A stretch of 64,000 nucleotides of DNA from contig NC_133663.1 of the NCBI RefSeq assembly GCF_037893015.1, forward strand, positions 225,839,199 to 225,903,198, in the 5' to 3' direction. Under the pieces are notes generated by a model. It did no database searches. It was not told where the DNA came from and saw only the letters and a program-made list of their open reading frames with translations. This document shows positions 55,972 to 64,000 of this stretch, piece after piece. Position 1 is the stretch's first letter, and each line of letters opens with the position of its first letter. Origin of the DNA: Macrotis lagotis. Lineage: Eukaryota > Chordata > Mammalia > Peramelemorphia > Peramelidae. The position numbers and the translations under genes are program-made.

Positions 55972-56149
55972 GTGAGTTCTCAAAATTATGTATGAGTATT
56001 TGCTGTTTTTTAGGGATGAGATTGAGCTGAATCACAACTACCAAAATGAAAAATAATGAGGTTTAAGAGTCAAGCTGAATTTTGAATGGAATTGGGGGGG
56101 GGGGTGCTTTCACCTTCATCTCTTTTATTCAAGATTCCCAGAATGATTA

Positions 56150-56325
56150 AATTTAACTGGTATGATGGAAAGAACTCTAGATTTAGACCGACTGCTACTT
56201 ACTTGTTTTGTGACTTTGGGCAAATCACTTATCTTCTTTTGGATCTTAGTTTTCTCATCTGTAAAATAAGGGGTTTAAACTCATTGATCTTTAAGGTGTC
56301 TTCAACTCTAAATCAATTAGCCTGT
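56150..56325 (+). repeat. MIR-type CORE-SINE remnant in ACE2 intron 1
   Basis: Contains TTTTCTCATCTGTAAAATAA; the open frame across it is chance. Confidence 0.65.
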
Positions 56326-57339
56326 GAACAATTTCCAGCCAGTTAGCTCCTGCCTTATGCAAAATTGGCATCTATAAATTCTCATCTCACTTACAGTTTC
56401 ATTGTATTTCTAAATAAATGTGATCCCTTATTAAATTGATAATGACCCAAACTTCAGTGCCACAAAAGTACATATGCAACTTTGTGTAAGTAGGGAATTT
56501 TGAAGAACATTAAATTATTCTTAGGATAAAGGTTGGCTAGTAATTAAACCCTGCCCATGTGTTGGATAAGTGGTGACTTGGGAATTCTTATCCTAGTTGT
56601 CACAGAGCTCTAAGGGACTTCCAAAGGTCACCTAGTCTATCCAGAGGCCTCCAAGCAGAACTATATTTAAACCATCTTACATAGATTCTAAGATGTCCTG
56701 GGAAAGCCATGATATTCTGCCTGGTTTATAAAAGTTAGAAAACATTTCATTGTAAATTTAAAAAGGCCTATTTAATTTTCTATGACAATTTGGCTCATTT
56801 CAGTTACGGAACATATAAATATGTATTTCAATCCCAATAGTTTCCCAGATTTCCTCATAGTCCCCAAATATGAGAGGCAAAAAGAAGCAGTCTATGATCA
56901 GCCAATCAATTCAGCTCCCTAAGGGCTACCTTTTAGACCAATGAAGACTTCATGCTAGATGTCTCTGCCAGATTGAGCAGGGATGGCAATAATGGGTGCT
57001 GGAAAGAAAGATAATGCTACCTGAGAAGCAATTTGTAGCACTTTCTAGGTTCTCTGCTTTTAAAAAAATAGCTCAGAAGTTAAAAAAATGTGTCCTATTA
57101 GAAGATGACCATGATATACACAGTGAAGTAGTAAATTGTTGACTGCCTACAATATACACTTGACTACCAGTCTTTCCAAAACCTATTGCCTCAGTTTAAA
57201 ACAGTAAATAGATTTGTTGTTATTCTTAACTAAAGTTTCTTAATGTTAGGAGAATCAGTAACTTTAGATCTTTATTGGTATCCTATATTTTATCAAATTC
57301 CATGGAGAAGAATTTATTTCGTACATTTCTGACGCATTT

Positions 57340-57435
57340 ATCAGATAACATTCTGTGTTTATTTAAGTTCCATGAGGCCAGGGATCATGAAACTTTGTAT
57401 ATACAGTAGATGCTTAAATGGTATTGAATAAATAG
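57340..57435 (+). repeat. L2-type terminal 3' end in ACE2 intron 1
   Basis: CCATGAGGCCAGGGATCATG then AGATGCTTAAATGGTATTGA. Confidence 0.5.
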
Positions 57436-57989
57436 ATGAATGAGTGGATTCTTAGTAGTTTATACAAAGCATTTTCTCTAAAATGGTTATTTATGCATTT
57501 TTGGCTTCTTTCTATCTAGTGATGAAATGATAGTATGATTTTTATTAATTTTCATTGGTTTATAACTGATTCAATTCATTAATTATGGTGGTGGTAGATT
57601 ATGATTAGCTGTAACAGATAGGGAGAGATCTGGAGAATATTTGCACTATGCATCTGGATGTCAGGACTTAACACTTGTTATAAATGAAATATAGAAATGT
57701 TTGCTGAAATAATCCTTGGATCATTAACTATTATACTGTTATCACTTTGCCTATACTTATCTATTAGAGCAGAAGCAACAAGTGGTAACATAAAACACTT
57801 AGAAGAGTTTGTACCTAGCTAAGCAGAAGAAATATATTGACTTCATTATAGGAAAAATGCCAGTCCATAAATTCATTCATTCAACAGACAAGACAATTAA
57901 ATGCAACTGTGCAGTGATACACCGTACAAAGTACTTTTATGCATTGGTGGAGATACAAAATTCAGAGAACATAAAATGCTTGTGATATA

Positions 57990-58150
57990 TTACTTTGTGC
58001 TTTGATTTTGTGAGTAGGTGGTACAAATATTCTCCCCACTCTGCAAATAGAGAAACTGAGGTGTAAAGACTTTAAGTGACTTGTCCAAGTTACCACTTAG
58101 TAGAAGAACCCAAGTTTCCTGTCTACATGAAACCCTGCTCTCTTTACATT
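57990..58150 (-). repeat. MIR-type CORE-SINE remnant in ACE2 intron 1
   Basis: Minus-strand copy with TTAAGTGACTTGTCCAAGTT. Confidence 0.6.
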
Positions 58151-58319
58151 ATATTACCCAGCAAATAAATGGTTAGCTGGAATCTACCCATTTTCAAGGA
58201 AGAATGAAAAGTACTCTGAGATACTGAGATCCATACAAAGTGTGATTTTCTAAGTAGTATTGGTGAAAAGAGAAATAGTTCTTCCATAGAGACATTGTTT
58301 TTTCTTATTTTTTTATTTT

Positions 58320-58487
58320 TATTCTTTTTAGGGTTTTTTTTTTTTTTTTGCAAGGCAATGGGGTTAAGTGGCTTGCCCAAGGCCACACAGCTAGGTAATT
58401 ATTAAGTGTCTGAGGTCGGATTTGAACTCAGGTACTTCTGACTCCAGGGCCGGTGCTCTAGCCACACTGCGCCACCTAGCCACCCTG
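58320..58487 (-). mobile_element. Short tRNA-type SINE in ACE2 intron 1
   Basis: Minus-strand copy with a long T-run and a GAGACATT repeat on both sides. Confidence 0.88.
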
Positions 58488-59084
58488 AGACATTATTTAT
58501 AGTTAGAAACCCTATATGTGGCTCCCGGTGGATAGTCATACAATGAGAAGTGGACAATTTGTGAAAGAGTTGGAGAATTAGATAAGCCTGTGTGCTTCAG
58601 GCACAGCCTTTTGTACAGACATATGTGGATGGGAATGTAAATGAAAGCAAAGATCTATCATTAGCTTATCCCTGTTGCCTTTATAACAAGTTCCTTATGA
58701 AGTGTGTTTGAGGGAGAATATCTGCAATGGAGGAATGAAAGAATTTTTGTTCCTTATGTGCCTAAGGTGTGCCTAAGGTGAAAGAAGGTAGGAACTGAAC
58801 CTTCCAAATTTTCATGAAGATGACTCTTCATAATAGATGAGAAAATATCCCATAAATGTGACCCATATTGTGGTCTGTAATGGAGAACTGATGAGTTTAT
58901 GTGGATTTTGGTTCAAACTTGATGACTTCTTTTCAGTCATAATCTTTGGCATACTCTTTAAAACACACTCAGAGTTTGCCCTAGTTATATTAGAGTTTGG
59001 CTTTTGTCTAGGTCTTCCTAACAAAAAGAAAGAGATCTTTTGAATCAGGCATCAGGTATACAGTAACCCTTATTTACTTTTGAG

Positions 59085-59455
59085 GACTAGACATTCTGTG
59101 AGACTCAATGATTCTCTTAAAAAAAAAAACCTTAAGATTTTGGCTAACATCACTGAGCAATTTTGTAGATAAGAAACTGGAGACCAGAGAGCTTAAGTAA
59201 TTCCTCCTAGATAAGACTGAAAGCAAAAAGACCCAGGATTTAAATCCATGTTTGTTTGGTTTTTTTTGTCTTTTTAGTTTTTACAAGGCAGTGGGGTCAA
59301 GTGATTTGAACAATGTCACATGAATAGGAAATAATTATTTGTCTGAGACTGGATTTGAACTAAGGTCCTCCTGACTCCAAGGCTGGTAATCTACTGACTG
59401 TGCCACCAAGATGCCCCAGCCCATGTTTTTAGATATCAAATCTACTATTCCTTCC
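59085..59455 (-). repeat. MIR-type CORE-SINE remnant split by a short SINE
   Basis: The GAGCAATTTTGTAGATAAGA region and GATTTAAATCCATG belong to a diverged MIR-type copy; the SINE at 59262-59416 interrupts it. Confidence 0.5.
59262..59416 (-). mobile_element. Short tRNA-type SINE in ACE2 intron 1, diverged
   Basis: Minus-strand copy (TTTACAAGGCAGTGGGGTCA tail, GTGCCACCAAGATGCCCC head), more diverged than the others. CCATGTTT is repeated at both ends. It splits a MIR-type fragment. Confidence 0.8.
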
Positions 59456-60961
59456 AACTTTCTATAGTCCTAAAGAAGTGAATGAAGGCTATTGTTTAAT
59501 GATCAGGTCTCTTTTCTTATCCAGAGAGGAAATCATTACTCAGAAGCTATGTTATTTTTAACACTGAGTATAAAACCCCTTATGACTTAAAAGAAAAAAC
59601 AGCTCACATTTGGATGATACCTTTTGAGGACAAAAGGTACAATGATCCCTACCTGCTTTGATCAGTTCAATGATCTCAAAGGGCAAACTATTAGGAAACT
59701 ATTCAACATATGAAGGTTTTCTAAATTATTCAAAATTTTCTTTTTATTTAAAAAATGCATGTGAAGAAGGACATCTAGGAGGATGTACTCGTTAAAACAT
59801 AAATATGTTGGCAAATGTTAGAGGGAGATCATGGAATTCTCCTTAACAAAATGATAGACTCCAAGATATTACAATCTAGTAAGAATATCATTGGGAAAAG
59901 GCATTGAATCAATCAGTTTTGATTTATTGATAAATAATCAATTTTTATTTTTATTTATCAAGTGCCTACTATGTGCGAGGCATTGAAGTATTCAAAGACA
60001 AAAGTGAATCAGTCTTTTGCCTCAAGGAACATACACAGGATCCACTTCACATGCTGAAGGTCTTCCTCTAGGTCTTTCTTTCCTGTTTTTTCCCCCTTTC
60101 TTTATTTTTTTTAACCAGTAAAACTCTGAGACTGGCCATCTTCTCTCACTTACTTTTCTGCTCTTATATTTCTTCAGTGATGTCCCTTAAACCATTTGTT
60201 AAATTTGAGTCTCAATTGGAAATAGGATGTTTATATCCAGCATATTTATCTCTCTACTGTCCTATTGTCTATAACTGTGACTCTTTGGGTATCATGGTGA
60301 CCAAAGGTCACCAATCATTTCCCTGAAAAAATATTTGTGATAAAAAATTGTTTTATACTGTGGAACAGCATGAGATTGTAAAAAAAGACTTCACATTTCC
60401 CAGATGCAGTTCAGGTTACCCTTTTCCTTTCAATTCAATTCTGAATGTAACTAATTGTCTATCTATAGTGCCTGTTCCAGATTATCATACTGTTGTATCA
60501 ACTCAGCAGATTAATTATCCAAAACATGCCATTGCCTGAATAGTAGGAACTTTTCAACCATTTAATTTCCCCTATCTGAAGAGCTATGACTATCCCTTCT
60601 GAGTAATTATGGATCTTATAGAGGAGGTCCTATAAAACATTTGATTCCATCAGGACAATATCATTCACAAACAAGAGCATCTGGAAAAACTTAACATCCC
60701 CAGAGAATCTCTTTTTCCATTTGGACCTTTCAGAGCACAACTTTGAGGCTAGTACTTGGGCAAGAATATGTCCTTCTCTTGATAATAGCATGCAGACATA
60801 AAACAGAATAAACTCAGGAATTTCATTTTTTTAAAGATCCTGTATGGTCTTAACATTTACATGAGAGGCTTCTTGCTGAATTTAGAGAGATTTTAAGGTT
60901 AATTTTACTCTACTGATTCAATTTTTTTTATAATCAATGAATAATTAAAAATTGAACTCAT

Positions 60962-61195
60962 ATTAATTGTTGTTTAGTTATGTTTAACTCTTTGAGACCC
61001 CACTGACTATACTGTCCTCAGAGTTTTCTTGACAAAGACACTGGAGTATTTTACTATTTCCTTCTCTTTTGGATTAAGGCAAGAAGTTAAATGACTTACC
61101 TAGGGTCATAAATCTAACAAGTATCTGAGACTGGATTTGAATTCAGGTCTTTCTGACCTCAGATCCAGCATTCCATATACTGAGCTACTTACCTA
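60962..61195 (-). mobile_element. RTE-tailed SINE in ACE2 intron 1
   Basis: Minus-strand copy: TTGTTGTTTAGTTATGTTTA tail, ATGACTTACCTAGGGTCATA core, diverged head. Confidence 0.7.
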
Positions 61196-62057
61196 TTATA
61201 TTAATTACTTCTTTTCAAGCACTTGGATGACTTAAAAAAATGCAATTATTTTTGGTAAAGAATAATGTCCAAAATTCTTTTCTTCCTTCTTATTTTCATC
61301 AAGGATACCCTAGATATATGAGCAAATCATGCCTAAATAGAATTTATAAGGATGAGAAAGCAAGGTTGGTAGTCATTGATGATATCTTGATTCCTTTTTT
61401 TTAAGAGGATAGATAAAATGTATTTTAAAATTGAATTATTTTTGGAATTATGGAATTAATATTGTATTTCAGTGCATTTGACTCAATTGTTTAGTAACAT
61501 TTTACATTAATTAATTTAAATACATACATACATATATTCATACATAAAGTATCAAAACACTTTTTTTAGTCATTCCCTCCCTGTCCTTATAAGAACATCA
61601 TCTTGTCCATTTTTTCCCATATAGTCTCATTCACTTTTTCTTATATGATATAGTATGCATTCTTCTAGTTTTGCTTTTTTATTGCTTGACATTATATAAA
61701 ATTTCCTTCCAGATTTGTTTGTATTCTTCATGCAATTCAGTCTTGTTTGTATTTTATTATATTGATATCTCAATTAGACATAGAGCTTAATATTCTACCA
61801 TTAAATATTTAAGTTCTAAGTTTGTGTAATCATATATGTATATGTATATAATGTAATATCTTCATATAATATATATCTATATGATGCTGCTATAAAATTT
61901 GAAAATATAATTTTAAAAATAAAACTATTACTTTTAAAATAATAAAATTAAAAGATTAAATTCAGGTTTTATTTCTAATAGTGGAATCATTGGACTAAAT
62001 AGTGTGATTATTTTTATAACTTGTACTGATAGTCATAAACCTTTCCAAAAAGATTTT

Positions 62058-62680
62058 TTAAAGATTTCATTTATTTTGAGTTTTACAATTTTCCCCCTAA
62101 TCTTACTTCCCCCCCCCAAAGAAGGCAATTTGCCAGTCTTTACATTGTTTCCATGGTATAATTTGATCCAGATTGTGAGAGAGAAATCATATCCTTAAAG
62201 AAGAAACATAAAATATAAGAGATAGCAAGATCAGACAATATCAGTTTCTTTTTCTAAATTAAAAGTAATAGTCCTTGGTCTTTGTTCAAACTCCACAGTT
62301 CTTTCTCTGGATACAGATGGTATTCTCCATTGCAGATAGCCCCAAATTGTCCCTGATTGTTGTGCTGATGGAATGAGAGAGTCCATCAAGGTTGATCATC
62401 ACCCCCGTGTTGATGTTAGAGTGTACAATGTTTTTCTGGTTCTGCTTATCTCACTCAGATCCCTCCAGGCTTCCCTGAATTCCCATCCCTCCTTGTTTCT
62501 AATAAACAATAGTGTTCCATGACATGCATATACCACAGTTTGCTAAGTCATTCCCAAATGAAGGACATTTACTTGATTTCCAGTTCTTTGGGAAAGTGAT
62601 GTTTTGACCCTTTTTCATCATCTCTTTGGGGTATGCTGGATCAAAGGGTATGCACATTTTTGTTGCCCTTTGGGTGTGGT
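62058..62680 (-). mobile_element. L1 3'-end fragment in ACE2 intron 1
   Basis: This is the same L1 3' segment as at 1000-1682, 5' truncated, with a perfect 13-bp target-site duplication CCAAAAAGATTTT at 62045-62057 and 62681-62693. It is antisense to ACE2. Confidence 0.8.
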
Positions 62681-63052
62681 CCAAAAAGATTTTACAAGTT
62701 AAAAATTCCAATTCCAATGAATGAATCACCTTAATTTTTTTTTCCATTTTAGGGGGAATTTTTCTTTCCCTAAATTATCTTATAAAAAGATCTCTCAATG
62801 CTTTCAGATTTGTGTTGTCTTTGGCTAGACTTGCTTGGTTTATACTGCTCTGATAAAATCTCTCTCTTCTCAACTTCATCATTGTAAGTTGCTATTTAGT
62901 ATGATTTTAACTTCTTTATATCATGAGCAGCTGAGGTAATAGAATGCAAATTTGATGGTTCCGTTGTCAAAAATGCTAAAAATCACTGAAATAATGTCAG
63001 TTTTTTTCCTATTTTTGGTCTATTTGTATCCACATGACAATTTTATCATTAC

Positions 63053-63540
63053 TGAAGCAACTAGATGCTGTAGTAGATAGAGCACTAGAGTTGGTCTCAG
63101 GAAGACATGAATTTGAATCCTGCCTTGGACACTTAGTAGCTTTGTGACTTTAGTCAAGGAAAAAAGGAAGCAAGCATTTATTAGATGCCTACTATAAGCA
63201 AGACACTATACTAAACACTTTCCTTATATTACAGCATTTAATCCTCCCAACAATCCTAAGAGATAAATGCTATTATTATACCTATTAATTGTTGAGAAAA
63301 CTAAGGCAGAAGATAAATGAGTTTCTTTCACATAATGAAGTGTCTGAGGTGGGATTTGAATTTAGATCTTCTTGAATTTATGTTCAGCACTATTTATTGT
63401 GCCATCTAGGTACCTTAAGACAGCTAAGAGAAGACACATATATTCTCTGAGCCTCGGTGTCCTCATCTGTAAAAGGAAGGCTTTGGATTCAATAGGTTCA
63501 AAAGTCTCACTTCAAGGTGTAACTTGATCCTATAATTATC
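63053..63540 (+). repeat. CORE-SINE (+) interrupted by a minus-strand CORE-SINE-like element
   Basis: The outer plus-strand copy starts AAGCAACTAGATGCTGTAGT and resumes at about 63420 with GTCCTCATCTGTAAAAGGAA. The inserted part, about 63165-63415, is minus strand and ends GTGCCATCTAGG. Confidence 0.6.
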
Positions 63541-63726
63541 TCTAGATCTCCATTCATGGAATTATTGGTTTCGGCAAGTCTCACAACAAACTTTCTATAG
63601 ACTTGTTTTCATTTTTCCTGTTTATGAAACTTCACATAATTTTTCCCTACCTTCTGAACTGCTTCAGAAATAACTTTGTAGGAGTTTCTGATCTCCAAAT
63701 GACTCTTTATTGTGGGTTCCACTTTA

Positions 63727-63955
63727 TTGTTGCTCAGTAGTTTTCAGCTGTATCTGACTTTTCATGACCTCATTTAGGGTCTTCTTGCAAAAAATGCTAG
63801 ATTGTTTAGCCATTGTGTCCTTCTCCAACTCATTTTACAAATGACTTAATTAAAACAGAGTCAAATGAAGCATCTGAGTTTGGATTTGAAATCAGGAAAA
63901 TTAGTCTTCCTGTCTCCAGGGTTAGCATTTTATCCCTTAAGTCACCTAGCTGCCC
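63727..63955 (-). mobile_element. RTE-tailed SINE in ACE2 intron 1
   Basis: Minus-strand copy: CATGACCTCATTTAGGGTCT tail and GTCACCTAGCTGCCC head. Confidence 0.8.
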
Positions 63956-64000
63956 ACATTACATCAGTTCATTTCTTTGAAGAAATGGTAATCAATTAAG

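Larger units (their letters stand above)
55972..64000 (+). other. ACE2: ACE2 intron 1 (5' part)
   Basis: The intron starts with GTGAGT. No stretch resembling ACE2 coding exon 2 was found, so the intron probably runs past the window end. It contains SINEs, MIR and L2 remnants and an L1 3' fragment, listed separately. Stretches 56330-57340, 57440-57990, 58490-59080, 60050-60960, 61195-62045 and 62694-63050 show no gene or confident repeat; 61800-61960 is very AT-rich. The upstream stretch 55216-55537 between the SINE and the HNF1 site is likewise unassigned. Confidence 0.75.

Noticed and set aside
60348..60539. 63-codon plus-strand frame in ACE2 intron 1, considered as ACE2 exon 2
   Set aside because: Its translation has none of the expected exon 2 features and lacks splice signals at its ends.

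Overview
The window is AT-rich, repeat-dense vertebrate nuclear DNA, almost certainly from a marsupial. The evidence is many copies of a short tRNA-type SINE ending in a TTGCAAGGCAATGGGGTTAAGTG-like tail (minus-strand reading), RTE-tailed SINEs, MIR/MAR1-type CORE-SINEs, L2 debris, and half-LINE-1 (HAL1) elements that carry an ORF1 but no reverse transcriptase. An Australian lineage is my guess from the short SINE type; it is not proven.

Only one protein-coding gene could be supported: the first coding exon of ACE2 (angiotensin-converting enzyme 2) on the plus strand at 55789-55971. It has a signal peptide, a consensus splice donor and a 5' leader close to the human one as I recall it. A perfect 13-bp HNF1 palindrome lies 239 bp upstream of the start codon, with FOXA-like and TATA-like elements between. 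The remaining 8 kb (55972-64000) is ACE2 intron 1; coding exon 2 was not seen. The 55 kb upstream of ACE2 holds no recognisable exon of collectrin (CLTRN), the neighbour expected from eutherian gene order.

Layout: 1-5950 holds a 3' L1 fragment, L2 and MIR remnants and simple repeats. At 5970-8752 is a full-length minus-strand HAL1 with a perfect 16-bp target-site duplication. At 8990-14510 are short SINEs, mostly unassigned sequence, and a striking inverted repeat (12914-13122 against 13629-13864, about 95% identical). At 14585-20235 a minus-strand non-L1 LINE (endonuclease TDH and reverse-transcriptase FADD motifs) is split by a second full-length HAL1 (16167-19358). At 20900-25560 a plus-strand decayed L1 abuts a minus-strand L1/HAL1 5' half. 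From 25583 to 55215 is intergenic DNA full of SINE, L2 and MIR copies, plus an ancient dispersed family that I could not name. At 55500-55971 are the ACE2 promoter and exon 1. At 55972-64000 is intron with more SINEs and a 3' L1 fragment.

No tRNA, rRNA, CRISPR or prokaryotic features were seen. Most open frames in the window are repeat-derived or chance frames. All repeat family names are from recognition, not from a database search.
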